Assembly: GCA_010015675.1 (NCBI GenBank)
Contig: ML976991.1
Span: 907,017 to 971,016, forward strand
Origin: Byssothecium circinans
Lineage: Eukaryota; Ascomycota; Dothideomycetes; Pleosporales; Massarinaceae
Direction: 5' to 3'
Length of the DNA: 64,000 bases
Both the position numbers and the translations under genes were made by a program. This document shows, piece after piece, positions 1-11,582 of this stretch (position 1 is the first letter of the stretch; every line of letters begins with the position of its first letter). The notes beneath the pieces were generated by a model that was not told the DNA's origin, made no database searches, and was given only the letters and a program-made list of their open reading frames with translations.

Positions 1-687
1 CAAGTCCCCAGCAGAACCATGCAGGCCAACTATATGGAGAAAAGGCTGCCAGCTATGCATTCTCGGGAAAGTAAGCGGTGAATTTGGTGGTTTTGACCTT
101 TGAAAGAGAGATTTAAAGAGTCTGTCAAATAATGCTGCACATCATGCTAGCAGATAGAGCCTGACGGCACGTACGAGCTGACGGAAGAAATGGAAAGTAA
201 CGACGATGGCTGAGTGACCGATATCCATGAAGTTTGGAGCTGAGAGTCGTGTCGTTGGATACTGGGCAGTGGCAGTTGTGGCAGTCTAGGCAGACCTGAA
301 TGTACTGTACGCCTAATATCACAAGAGATGACTCTATCTCTTCCGGAAGCACGTCGAGGTGACTCGGCTGTATTCTCTATCCTACCATTCGATAGGGGTT
401 TTTCTGTTATTGGGATGCAGGGCCTGGTCAACCAGGTCTACGAGTTTCGGCTGGTTTCATGGTAGTGGTCCAGGTCTTAGAATTGCTTGTGACTTATGGG
501 GAAATGTTGCTGCAAAATAAAGAAAAGCATCATGTGAACTATCTGGTTTTGCTGAAGTGGAGAAGATGAGCGACGCGCTAGCTGCCTGCGCCACAGGCGC
601 CACATCTTTATCGATAAGCACAGATTTTATTATTCCCCGCCAAAAAGTGCCCGCCAGCCATCATTTTCGCGCCCGAACCACTTGATC
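1..687. other. Intergenic, left edge to TSR4
   Basis: No open frame here looks like a protein and no RNA gene is visible. The last ~90 bases before the TSR4 start are the likely promoter and 5' leader of that gene. Confidence 0.5.
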
Positions 688-2011
688 ATGCCACCTTACG
701 AGAGCGACTCCTCCGACGAGGGCGAAGAATATACCGAGACCAATGTTCTCCTCGGATATGCTTCAGAAGAGCCTTCTGGCGACACAATATCCCACCTCGG
801 TGGTCACCCGGTTTGCTTCCCCCACCACAGCCGCGGAGCCCCAACACTGACCACCATTTCAGACATGGATTGATGATAAAACAGCGCCTTCGGGTGCCCT
901 TGCGAAGTGTAAAGTCTGCAACGGACTTCTCACACTCCTTCTCGAACTGAATGGCGAGCTTCCCACTCACTTTCCAGGCCATGAAAGACGGCTGTACATT
1001 TGGAGTTGTAGGAAGAAGACGTGTCGGAGAAAAGAAGGGAGTGTTCGAGGCATACGGGGTGTGCGGATAGCAAAGGGTGCAGCGTCTAAGCCCAAGGCAA
1101 CCTCGAAGCCTGAAAAAGAGAATAAGCAAGAGGAGAAGCCACAACCTCAGCTGGGAGAATCACTGTTTGGCGTCAACAACGGAACGAGCAGTGCATCCGC
1201 AGCAAATCCTTTCACAAACCCCTTCTCCCCGAATGGCGTGAATCCTTTTTCCTCAAACAGCGCAAACCCATTTGCAAAGCTAGCACCATCTATCCAAGTG
1301 ACAGACGACAAAAAGGACGAATTATCCACAAGACTTCCCCAGTCCTTTGCCGACAAAGTTCGCCTCTCATCACCTCCGCCTAGCCAGCCAGCCCGCCCTC
1401 ACGAACCGTGGCCAGCAGAGTCCGCGTTTCCTCCAGCGTACCCGCATTACTACCTTGATGCTGAGTACGAGACATTAGATGCGCCCCCCACGCCCCAAAT
1501 ACCCAGTAACGTGCGGCTGATGGAAGTGGATGACGAGAGCAATGACAAGGGCGGTGGAAAAGCCGATAACGAGGTGTTCGAAAGCTCGCTCGACAAGACA
1601 TTCCAAAAGTTTGCCGACCGTGTAGGGCAGAACGCAGAGCAGGTGCTACGATACGAGTACAAAGGCAAACCACTACTCTACAGCGACAAGGATGCTGTTG
1701 GAAAAGCTCTGCACGCTCATTCAGAGAACGGCTCATCCTCGAATGCAAAGGTGGCCGTGTCGAAAGGAGGAGCAGGCATTCCGCGCTGTCAGAACTGCGG
1801 CGCAGACAGGGTTTTTGAAATGCAATTGACAACGCACACCATCACAGAACTCGAAGCCGATGAGATGAGCATTGACGGGATGGAATGGGGCACTATTATC
1901 CTTGGCGTCTGCAGCAAAGACTGCAAGCCCAATGATGTGCCTGAGGGGGAGGTTGGATATGTGGAAGAGTGGGCTGGTGTTCAGTGGGAAGAGCTTGCTT
2001 CCAAGAAATGA
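688..2011 (+). CDS. TSR4: Tsr4/PDCD2-family 40S ribosome assembly chaperone
   Basis: Orthologue of yeast Tsr4 (PDCD2/PDCD2L family), a cytosolic chaperone that binds newly made Rps2 (uS5) and is needed for 20S pre-rRNA processing. Exons are 688-810 and 863-2011; the 52-nt intron (GTTTGC...TTCAG) joins ..LGGHP to TWIDD.. in phase 0 and gives 423 residues. The acidic N-terminus leads into the family's GG.P.W and CKVCNG Zn-ribbon region (about residues 35-85). A low-complexity stretch with NPF repeats (NPFTNPFSPNGVNPFSSNSANPF) follows, split here by PFSPNG. The PDCD2_C domain closes the protein, with IPRCQNCGADRVFEMQL and CSKDC near the end. The start is the first ATG in frame with the acidic N-terminus. 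Family assignment is strong; function is inferred by orthology. Confidence 0.93.
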
Positions 2012-2742
2012 TCTAGCTAACGTCGATACCCTCTCAGTCCACAAGCAGTTGCAATGACCATATATGTGGCATAGCTACTACCCTGCACATCTTTAATTAT
2101 TCGCAACCTCAAACAGTCCCATCGTGCACGTTTATTTCTCCGGAATCGGCGACATCCAGTCAATCCGTAATGTCGAACAAGCTACTCGGTAACCGTTTGC
2201 GCTAATCGGAAAAGGGTTGGTGCGGTCAATCAGCTTCACCCATGCTACCCGTTTCGGAAGCGACGATTGGTCAAAGCTCAAATTGCCCGCGAAATGCTCC
2301 TTGCCACCCCTTCACTCCAAAAGCACAAACATCCCTTTCTTTTGCATCTGTGCAGTTGGCCACCTCCTTTGCTATCGCCATTAGGATGTGTCTCAGGACC
2401 AAACGATGAATGCAGCCTGGGGGATCCAAGGCGGGCCAAACAATCAATGCGCAAGCCAGGCGTGAACACACTGACCTCACCCCAAATATGCAGCGCAATA
2501 GCTGGGCTGCTTGTTGCTATAGCTATAGTCTCACACTTTTCTTTTCCGTCGTTAATTCTCACCTTCAAACTTCCTCTCTTTGAATATATCATCTTTCCTT
2601 CTCATTCCCCCCTTTCCTTCCCTAACATCTTCTACAACACTCAATCCAAGACCTCCCCATCCCGCCAACCTCGCAAACTCCAACCCAGAAAAGAGAAGAG
2701 GAAAAATACACATCGCCAAACCCACCTCTTCAAAAAAGCACG
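2012..2742. other. Intergenic with pyrimidine-rich leader
   Basis: This 0.7-kb gap contains no convincing gene. Its right half (about 2570-2720) is strongly C/T-rich on the plus strand, a common feature of filamentous-fungal promoters and 5' leaders, and fits transcription of the secreted protein starting at 2743. Confidence 0.5.
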
Positions 2743-3396
2743 ATGCACCCAACCCTACCCACCCTCATCCTCTCTACAATCCTCATCACCACAGCCCCCC
2801 ACACCTCCGCCCTCGCCCTTAACACCTTACAAACGATGCCAACAACACACTACAACCACGCCTCCCCACCAGCATCTCCAAACCTCCACCTCCCGCGCGC
2901 GCCATGCACCCCAACCAACCTCCTCCAAAACCCCGCCTTCGAATCCGGCGCCATCGCCCCCTGGGCCGTCTACGCAACCGGGTCCTGGGCGCAGCGAGGC
3001 ATCAGCAAAGAAGCCCCACATGACGGTACCTACGGTTTCTATGCCGTCAGCAATAGCACGAACGCATCGACTCTTTCGCTTACGCAGTACAATATCGGCA
3101 CTCGAGACATCGTTTCGGGCGGGAGGTTGCGCGTCTCGATGTGGTGCTATGTCGGTGGAGGGATGGGGGCACAGAGTAAGGCTACGTTTACCGTGTTTTT
3201 GGACGAGAGGGTTGTTGGGGAGAGGGTTTTACAGAGTAGAGGGGAGGGGGGCGTGTGGAGTGAGATGAGGGCGGATTTGAGTTCGGGTGGGGAGGGTGGG
3301 ATGATTACGGTTACTGTTGTTGCGGATGCGGGGGGTGTGATGGGGGAGGAGGTTGGCGTTGGCGTGGACGATTTGTGGGTGGGTCCAATGTGTTAG
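2743..3396 (+). CDS. Secreted beta-sandwich (CBM-like) protein
   Basis: Single-exon ORF of 217 residues. The first ~24 residues form a secretory signal peptide: a hydrophobic core (LPTLILSTILITTA) followed by a small-residue cleavage region (TSALA). From about residue 55 the sequence NLLQNPAFESGAIAPW and the alternating beta pattern ending in ..VDDLWVGP resemble galactose-binding-like or CBM4/9-type domains, which bind glycans or wall components. Only two cysteines are evident in the mature region (near residue 55 and the last residue), and they may pair. No catalytic domain is attached. It lies tail-to-tail with the Zn2Cys6 factor downstream. The secreted nature is well supported; the ligand is unknown. 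Confidence 0.75.
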   Translation: MHPTLPTLILSTILITTAPHTSALALNTLQTMPTTHYNHASPPASPNLHLPRAPCTPTNLLQNPAFESGAIAPWAVYATGSWAQRGISKEAPHDGTYGFYAVSNSTNASTLSLTQYNIGTRDIVSGGRLRVSMWCYVGGGMGAQSKATFTVFLDERVVGERVLQSRGEGGVWSEMRADLSSGGEGGMITVTVVADAGGVMGEEVGVGVDDLWVGPMC

Positions 3397-3838
3397 TTTT
3401 AGTTGTTGGGAAGCGTCGATTTTGCCTGGAATTGTAATGCAGATGGTAGGGGGCGGCTTCATGTTTAGGTTGGTAATATATCAAGGTCTTAAAAGCGAAG
3501 TGGGGAGGACAGTGTATCATGGTATCTATTGACGTGTTATCAAATGCATTCACGGTTACCGAGGACTCTCGTTTAGTCCCGAAGGGTCTCCCCCAACTCA
3601 TCTTCCGGTAGTTTAAAGGGACCAGACAGCTGGAATACTCCCATGCAGTCCCGAGAGCCTGTCCATCTCATCTTCTAACAGGTCAACACAATAACTCATC
3701 TAGAATATTACCTCCAGTCCTTCAGAGTCTCCCAATATCACCCTCGGACAGTTCGACACAATCAGTCGGCTGGTGCACACTCTCGAAAAGCATTCCCATC
3801 TCAACCTTGGTCGATGCGACGCTATCAGCCAGCTCCCA
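3397..3838. other. Convergent intergenic gap with imperfect repeat
   Basis: 3' flanks of two convergent genes. About three imperfect ~70-nt units lie at about 3574-3790. Each begins near AGTCC(C/T) and contains a ..CTCATCTTCT.. or ..ATCACCCTC.. segment followed by a (G)ACAG or AACAGGTC element. No gene is visible. Confidence 0.45.
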
Positions 3839-5717
3839 CTAGGGCAACCCCTCGACTGCCCACTCCTTCTTCAACGCATTCATAATCCACGTTGTTGGCC
3901 ACGTTTGCGTCTTCTCAAAATCCGCTAGGATCTCTAGGAGTTCGGCTTGTTCGGCTCGATCGGAGAGTAAGGGTCCCCAGATGAAGAGGGTGTGGCATAG
4001 AGTGATCAGGCTGGGGACGGTGTTGGGGGCGTTTTTACAGGATCCGCAGATAGCGTGGCCGTGTGTGAGAATTTGGCTCTGCTTTTCGTGTTAACCGTAT
4101 GGACATTGTTGAGTGAGCGCAAGTTGCACACACATCTTCTTCAGAACGCTTCTCCTTTACTTTCCGCATGGCAAACTTCGGTCCTGGTTTGTATATCAAG
4201 AGCAGGATCTTGGCGAAGTGGTAGAAACCAAAAGAAATAACTGTTCCTCTCAATCAGTATTCTGGCTGGCAACTGGACGAAGGTAATTCAAGCAAATGTA
4301 CCATGCCAATCAGCAGTGAAGTAGATTTCGGGAAACGCGCTCTTCCCGCTTCCACGTCCCTCCCAGATCGGGTCGAAACTAGCCGGCCTCTCACGACCCC
4401 ATAGTTCTACCAGGTCCCATAGCTTTTTCCATCGTTCGAATCGTGGTATTCGCTCTGATCCGTCGTCGAAACAGTAGTTTACGACACGGGCGCAATTCCA
4501 TACCATTTGGTTCGCCCAAGCTGTCTCAAGCCGGAGCCGTGCTAGCGGATGCGAATCCTGAAGGGATGAAGGCTCGGGATGTAATTGGAGCGAGAAGTCA
4601 ATATTGGGGGGCTGTTGATCAATGGTAGCGTTGTAAAGACACTGCTTGACGTAGACCCAGAAAGCAGCTTCGCGCAGGGTTGGTGCCGTTGGATCAACGT
4701 AGCGCTTTGGGAAATCGCGGAGTAAGGCTGCACTGCCTAGAAGGTGAGACTCGCTGTCTGATCCGGAGGCTGTGGGAACATTGAGTTGCTCGTAAAAGCG
4801 GAGGATGACGATGCCACATAGCAAATCGTCATCTTGAGTTGCAGTGTTCAGATTCAGACGTTCAATAAGAAGGGATATGCAGCTTCCATATGCTTGAGTG
4901 GCTATGGTTTCGTCCCTGAGATGACGTGCTGAAAAGCACAGAGTAGCGTAAAGGAGGATAGGGCAGTGTTTTACTTCCTGGGGTATACGTAAGGTGAATT
5001 GGCGACTGGGATCGGTACCATCAAGCCAGCGACCGAGGCTCTGTGCGTAATGTTGCACGAGGGTGGCATCCCGGCGCGAGATTTCAAGACTAGGAAGATG
5101 CAAAGTTAGCACAGTGTCATGCAGGGATTGCCAATCCTGGCTGCATTACAAATGGAGTAGGAAACGAAACTTATGTACGCTTCTCGGACGGGCAATGCTT
5201 TGGTGAATGGCGAGATTTGTGAGATGTCCTCCGATGCTGCGCTCTGAGGTTCGATAGTGCTGCCACCGGATAGTTGATAGCCTTCAACAGGCGAGTGAAT
5301 GGGCTCTTCCGGATTGGTCTTCAAGCTCATCCAATTTCCTGGCGCTGAACTCTCACTCCCCACATCTTCGCCCACATCTTCATCGATATCCATGCCTTCT
5401 TCATCTCCTTGTTGCTCTGGTCCGCCAGGTGTAGTACTGGATGAACCACCACCACCTGGTCGGTAACCGCGAAATTGCGAGTGCGCTGTTTCCCATTGGC
5501 AGTCGCGATTCTTCTTACTACATTGGCCGCAGATTGGACGCACTTCATCACCTTACGGACACTATATCAGCACTGCTCTTTCTCTGGTAGCGACCGGACA
5601 CTCACATTTCACTCGACGCTGGCGGCAGGTCGTGCTCAAAGACTGTCAGCGAATTGCAACCCATCCTCGCGCAGATGCGGATACTCACCAACCGCTTTTG
5701 GAGCGATACTTGCCCAT
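3839..5717 (-). CDS. Zn2Cys6 fungal-specific transcription factor
   Basis: Six-exon model on the minus strand: 5717-5689, 5634-5606, 5551-5179, 5089-4302, 4240-4134 and 4078-3839, giving 521 residues. The Zn2Cys6 binuclear cluster is assembled across three exons. Its six cysteines are C10, C13, C20, C27, C30 and C37, with spacing C-x2-C-x6-C-x6-C-x2-C-x6-C. An acidic, Gly/Ser-rich linker follows, then the helical fungal-specific factor domain (HYAQSLGRWLDGTDPSRQF; FWVYVKQCLYNA; ICGSC.. to ..FIWGPLL). The C-terminus is ..KKEWAVEGLP. Expected role: nuclear DNA binding, probably at CGG-containing sites, and activation of unknown targets. The third intron (5090-5178) is the least certain; a nearer acceptor would add about 17 residues. 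Phases are consistent at every junction. Confidence 0.85.
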
Positions 5718-8315
5718 TCCCCCTTAGAGCAGTGAGTGAACAATTCACTCGGAGCAACTAGTGAACAATGGTCTGGTGTTTGGGAACGTGAGCCTATGCT
5801 TAGTTAATACGAACCACTGTTTTAGCAGGGGAAAAATGCTCACGTTCCTGGCCATGCAAGAGACACAGCGGTTTGGCATCGAGGGTTTGGGATCGCCTCT
5901 GCGGGGAGTGACGTGCGCTTGACGGTTGTGTACTGCACGGTCCAGGTGTTGTGATAAGGTTGACCGAGCGCCTTGGCATTTAATCACGTGCTATATTTAG
6001 CGTCAACCCAAGTGCCTGCATACATGTAGTACGTATATGTATAAAGGGTACCTTGCTGCTTGTGTGATGGCTTCTTGACAACGAGCGCCTCCCGCGAGTC
6101 CTGCCATTTATCCCGAATGATCTGGTACCTCAAGCTCAGGAATTGGTAGAATGCCACCAGCCAAAGTGGTCGCAACCTGTTTGCCGAGTGGGGCCACTGC
6201 GATGGTTTGTGTACACAGCGCATGCCGCCAGCTATTACGGTATTACCCGTCGTTGTCATTCATCCTCATGCAGCGAAACGAGATGCTAACCTCTTATAAC
6301 AGGCTTCATTTTCTACTGCCGTCAGCCGTGACCCGCTCGCCGGCACTTTTGTCCCCAGCCATATATCTTCGCTGGCGAGAAGCACGCACGCGGCAAACTT
6401 CCCATAAACCAACGGAGGCGGCTTCGGAACGGTACCCGACACATGAGGCGATTTCTAGTTCGGGAGACACGTGCAGATTGTTATTGTGCCAAGTGTATCA
6501 CGCAGGTCTACACAACTCGGCTGCGAATACCGACTAGCGTTTCGGTTCAAAGAGCCGCACTAGTAATAGACGAGACCGACACGAGGTGCTCTCTCTCCAG
6601 GGCCGTCTTCAATGGTCACCGTTGAACATGTCAGAAGGTAATGCGCAGGACATCTTGTCCTTCCTCTCCACAACCATCCTTCACATATGGCGGAACGCTC
6701 CCCAGCAAAATGCTGAGACTACTTCTGACGAGTAGCATTTTGTCAATTTCTCCCACATAGGCAAGTGGATGTCAGCATTACCGAGCTCCAACTCTTAGAC
6801 GTAATACTTTGTTCATTCTACTCACTCGGACAGTCGCATGAGCAGGCTCTGTGCTTCGGAAAGACTTAAAATACCTGTCTTGTAACACGAGGATTTGTTA
6901 CACTTCTCGATAAATTGTAACCAGGAAATTTTTTACACTCAGAAGGTCTTGAGTATCTCAAGATCAATGCAGAGGTCTCACACTACTACTGAGCTGCAGG
7001 CTCTCTGCATTGGATGAACTAGGCTCTCGACTTCCCTTTCGGGTGCTACCTCCAGGTTGTTCGGATACACATGTATGCATGACATGCAGCTTCCGGAGAA
7101 AAATGGTAGGAGACTATTTCTTTCCGGGCCATACAAATTGCAGGCGCGCTCTTTCAGCTGTGGCCAGCCGATCTTGATTGTTCAACCCTGTGGCGAGCCC
7201 ATCTCTTTTTTGCTTTACATCACTCGGCTTTGTTTGCCGAGACAGTGGCTTCGCTTGACTGAAGCTTACCTAGGACCACAGAAGGCCATTGAGGGTGTAG
7301 TCAAGATACTGCGAGACTATGAAAGCAGAAACGCGCTACTGCTCTCTTGAACTGGCTCCTGCGTAGAGAAAAGGGACAGCACTAAGAGCTGAAAACAATC
7401 CACGCAACAGTAACCTTATAGACTACCCCGATGCAGCATAGCATGATCTGTTATCCAGATAGCATGATGCAGATTGTGACCCGCCACGTTCTCCAGCAAT
7501 ATGAGAGGGCAATGCTACGGCACTGTCTCTACTTATAGACAGTTCGCAGATGCATATTCACCATGCAGTATGCATCCTGCTGGCCCTCCCGCACCTACTA
7601 ACGGCCGTATAATCATAATATATTGCGATTCATAACTTAGCTACCTACACCACCAAACTGTTCTAATCACATAAGTAAGATAAAAGTTATTGTAATACCA
7701 GACAAGTTACTAAAAGCACTTGTATCATATTAACTTACCACTAGTAGAGTTCGTTATAATTAGCTGTCTAGTTATTTACTCTATACCTATTAATACATCT
7801 TTATTACATATGCTCGACTAGGAAAGATAGCTAGTTTAGTGCTAATTCCCGGGTCGTGGTGGATCACGTTACACAACATTCGGCTTCCCAACATCTGGAT
7901 CCATCGTCTTGCCCAACTACTGAACAACGAATCCACTAATATACCCCATAGACCGGTCTTACCGTACAGAGTAATGTGCTGCAACGGCAAAGTTGTCCGT
8001 CATTCTGATGTACATCGTGGAGCTGCTAGCCTAATCGCGTAACTCGAAACGAATTCAGGGCAGGGAAACTGCTCACGTGACGGTCTAAATCCTGATTTCG
8101 TATCGACATGGTACGGAAGTTGTAGAATTTACATCACACGTTCCAAACCGCCTCATGTATGGGTCCAGCCCATCTTGTGGCTCGTCCCTTTGAGCCGCAC
8201 CACACTATTTGAGCAGCAGCCGCCGCCAACCTCAATGGGATCCTTCATCCCCCACCCCGACAGTGTGTGTTAGCTAGCCCGCGAGAGTTGGGTAACAGCA
8301 ACGCCCCTCCCCAGT
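5718..8315. other. Long gene-poor stretch with AT-rich island
   Basis: No gene could be supported in 2.6 kb. The interval about 7590-7850 is clearly AT-rich, with many TA steps (TATAATCATAATATATT and similar), unlike the ~50% GC flanks. This resembles a RIP-worn repeat relic, but no transposase or reverse-transcriptase motif is readable. The first ~250 bases are the likely promoter of the transcription factor to the left. Confidence 0.5.
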
Positions 8316-9827
8316 ATGATCCGCAACGACTCGGCGACCTCGACACTTGCCTTTTGTGAAGTCACTGGCGAGATGGCTACACTGGGACTTGATCGACGCA
8401 AACGTCTGGCGAATTCCCTGGACCTCACTGTGCTTGGGCTATGCGCGGGTGCTTCCCTAGCCAGCGTGGGATGCAGCCTTATGAGGTACCGACAGAGGAG
8501 TCCCGACCAACAACTCCACATGGACTTTCTCCTGGTAGGCTACAGAGCGCGGGATCCCAGTCGATGAATGCTAACAGTGGACAGTACGACGAGATAGCAG
8601 TACCGCTACAGGTCCGGTCGCCAATCATGTAAGTTCCAATCCTCGACGTCCTCCAAACTCACCCACTGACAGCGTGTCTCCGCACGCCGCAGTACCCTTC
8701 TTCGCGATCATCGAATGAACCCCCATGCCATGCTACGCGTCCATAAAAACGTCGGCCACATGCTCGCTACCACGGTGCAATGCTTCTGCAAGAACAACAA
8801 CATCTCCCCCGAGACCATCGACCTGATCTCCTCCCAAGTCGACTCGATACCGGCCTCGGTGCTCCCCTCCTCATACTGGACGGCAGTGACAACACCTCAA
8901 TTCCAGAGCTGGACCGCCGTCGTCGCCAACGAGACCGAGATCACGACCGCCACGAACCTCCCGGTGACGCGACCACCATCCAGACAATCCGGGTCGTCAG
9001 CCGAAGCCTCCATCGACAGTATCTTCCTGCAACACCCGACGAAATTCCGCGTCTGTCTCACCATTAACGACCTCGTGCACATCAGCTTCATACCGCCGTC
9101 CGAGCCAGCCACACCGAGCACGACACCCAGGTTCCCGAGTGCTGACTGCGGGCCCGGCACAATGTTCATTGACTACGCAGTGCGATACGCGTCTTCGAAC
9201 CAGCAGGAAAACGACCGCAATGGCAGTTATGGCGCCCGCGGTACCGTCAACCTCAGTATCGTGGACCGCTTCCTTGCTACTCACGACTACTCCGCCCGCT
9301 CTCCCCCCATGAACATCGCGTTCGAAATGTTCGGTCAGCACGAAGCCCAGTCCCTCATCGACGATTGCCTTTTCCTCAGCATGTCCGAAGCCGACACTGT
9401 GGCGACCGTCACGCGCATAACTGCTCAGAACATTGTCCTACAATACCGTAGACTCCTCGCTACTTGGTTCCCGGGCCAGAAAGTTGATGAGTTGTTCATT
9501 TGCGGGCCGGGCGCTAATAACATGAATATCGTGGATCATTTGGAAAGCTCGTTACCAGAGGTTGTGACGAAGCCGTTGCATGATATTGGCATACCGGGAG
9601 ATGCGAAGGATTCTGTGAGGTGTGCACAGTTGGGACTCGAGACTTTGCTGCTGCATGCAAGAGATGAAGTGTCTATGGAGCTGGACGAGCAGAATCCACG
9701 GAAGTTGCTAGATAATGTGATCAAGGGGAAGAGGTGGGAGGAGATAAAGGAGCAAATTGTAAGGTTCAGTGGTGGGGAGGAGATACCGCCTGTGCGGCGT
9801 GTTGTCGTTGAGCGGGAAGGGCAGTGA
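8316..9827 (+). CDS. AnmK-like protein with missing active-site motifs
   Basis: Fungal homologue of anhydro-N-acetylmuramic acid kinase, an ASKHA-fold sugar kinase that hydrates and phosphorylates 1,6-anhydro-MurNAc in bacteria. Exons are 8316-8534, 8585-8628 and 8693-9827 (introns 50 and 64 nt, both GT-AG), giving 465 residues. Homology is shown by [19 protein letters not shown], by the phosphate-binding core [15 protein letters not shown] (from residue 239), by [19 protein letters not shown], and by the C-terminal CGPGANN..I segment. Anomaly: the N-terminal GTSxDGxD motif reads GASLASVG (residues 46-52), the HGQT element is not recognisable, and the D-F-R..GRQGAPL region reads [10 protein letters not shown]. 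It is therefore probably not an AnmK catalyst. A later ATG at 8373 is an alternative start. Comparison motifs come from knowledge of the family. Confidence 0.8.
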
Positions 9828-10442
9828 GGAGTGGCAAATTTCCGGTTGATAGCAACGGGATGCGTGGGAGTTGGGGCGGCATGAGATGCGTGGGTTTCAT
9901 GGCGGCTTTACACGGACGACTATACGACTTCTGTTATGCTTATATACCAATTCTTCTCGGCGAAGGGCGGTAGGGACATGGCGGTTTGGCACTGAGGGCC
10001 GCTTTTTAACGGCTTCTTACCTACCCAACTTCACACTGGTAGCAGAGATGCAGTTTTATCAGTTTGAGCTTACCAAAAAGAAAGAAAAAAAGAATCCACA
10101 ATAGTGCTATCATCCTGACAACTAGTCCTTACTGCTAAGCGCACGTAAGACTGTCGATTGCTGGGTTTCGTTATCGTATCGAGCCTAAACCGTGGAAAGC
10201 GTTGCAAGACCATTGCCACAGGAGTGTGTGAAGTATTGCAACCCTTCCGCACTATTACACAGTGTAAGCAGTCTGGTTAATGAATTAAAACAAGTGCTAA
10301 ACGATCTTGACGAACGGCCACACAACTAAGTATACTTCAAACCTCCTAGCCGAACGTCATGTCGAAGAGAAGGTGAGAGTGTAGAAAGGACCGGAACCTC
10401 AAGCTGTATACCCATACCCACCACCTTTCCCTTCTCCTCCAT
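9828..10442. other. Intergenic, AnmK-like to AKR pseudogene
   Basis: No gene seen. The 3' flank of the AnmK-like gene contains an A-rich tract near 10075-10095 (AAAAAGAAAGAAAAAAAG), possibly in its 3' UTR. Confidence 0.4.
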
Positions 10443-11582
10443 CTAAGCCTCCTCCCTAGTATCAACATAACTAAAAGCCCTACCACCCTCAGAAAAGTCT
10501 CTTCCCCTTAGGTTCATTCTCCTCCAAAAAACCTCCTCACCTCCCTCTCTTCCTCCCAACCCAACCCCACCCCCTACACCGCCCAATTCTCCTACAAATA
10601 CCGAATCTTCCTCGTCCCCGGAATCGGAAAGAAATCGTCTCCCTGCGCCAAAATCTACGCCAAGGCCAACTGACTAGACACACCACTTTTTCGCAGCAAG
10701 TTTCTTCCACCCGTCCACCAATTCATGTTCGCGTCGAACGTCTCGGCGCTGAACCAGGGGATATGTGTGGTGCGCGCATCGACATCAGGGACCCTGGGAG
10801 ACGTCGACGGGCTGGTGATGATGCCGGATAAAAGGTCACGGCCCAGGGGGAGGAGCAGGTGATGGGGATGTTGAGGGCGCGGCAGGTGGAGAGGAGGTTG
10901 GTGGGAAAGGGGGAATTCACTATCGCGGGCGAGGGACGAATATTCGGTTTGGACGGCTGTTATGGGGGACGAGATTTTGCAGGGCCGATGTGTTTGATTT
11001 TGCCTTTGCTCTGGGGGGTATGAGTTAGATGATGATGGCAAGTTGAGGGCTCGAGTGGATGTACTTACGCTTTCAGCTCCGCTAGAGCTCGTATGGTTTC
11101 TTTGATCGGTGAGTCGGGATGGCAGCATGTAGGCAGTCTAGGAGTCGGTGCGTCAGTTTAATCGGGATCTGAAATGACGTTGAAACCCGGGGTGGAATGG
11201 GTACGAGGGTACTCACACAAATCAATACAATCCACCCTCAACTCCCTCAAGCTCTCCTCACAAGCCTTCTTTGCATGAGCCCCCGAGCTGTCCATGCCCT
11301 TGAGCGTCCTTGCCGCCATCATGATGCCAAACTTGCTGGCAACTAAGATATAGTCACGCTTTACAGGTCGTTTAAACCACTTCCCAGTCAGTTCCTTGCT
11401 GTCGCCATACGAGACGGCCGTGTCCTAGAAGCGGGCTCCGATCCCATAAGCTCGGTCTAGAACAGCAAAGCGTTCTTCGTCAGAGGGAGCTGCGCCGTAC
11501 GCTCCAGCTAGATTCGTCTAGCCAAGACCTATGGTCGGAACAAGTGGACCGTATTTGCCGAGGGGTAGGATTGGATGGACAT
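10443..11582 (-). pseudogene. Aldo/keto reductase pseudogene
   Basis: Read on the minus strand, this region carries most of a yeast Yakc/pyridoxal-type aldo/keto reductase. Segments found in order are LPLGKYGPLVPTIGLG, LAGAYGAAPSDEERFAVLDR, GDSKELTGKWFKR, DSSGAHAKKACEESL, VDCIDL, SKGKIKHIG, PITAVQTEYSSLA, PLGRDLLSG, PWFSAETFDANMN, QGDDFFPIPGTRKIRYL and a degraded tail. It is broken by in-frame stops, including F*D where the family has FWD (TAG at 11427-11425), A*ILAQ where the family has AWILAQ (TAG at 10657-10655), one after IGLG and one after IRYL. Frame changes occur at the N-terminus and in the middle. Two introns with GT-AG ends (from ~11213 and ~11068) are still recognisable. Live relatives reduce carbonyls with NADPH; this copy cannot make an intact enzyme. 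Confidence 0.85.

Noticed and set aside
2267..3268. 333-codon frame overlapping the secreted-protein gene
   Set aside because: Composition is low-complexity Pro/Ser/Thr, typical of a shadow frame in C-rich DNA; the other frame has a signal peptide and a domain.
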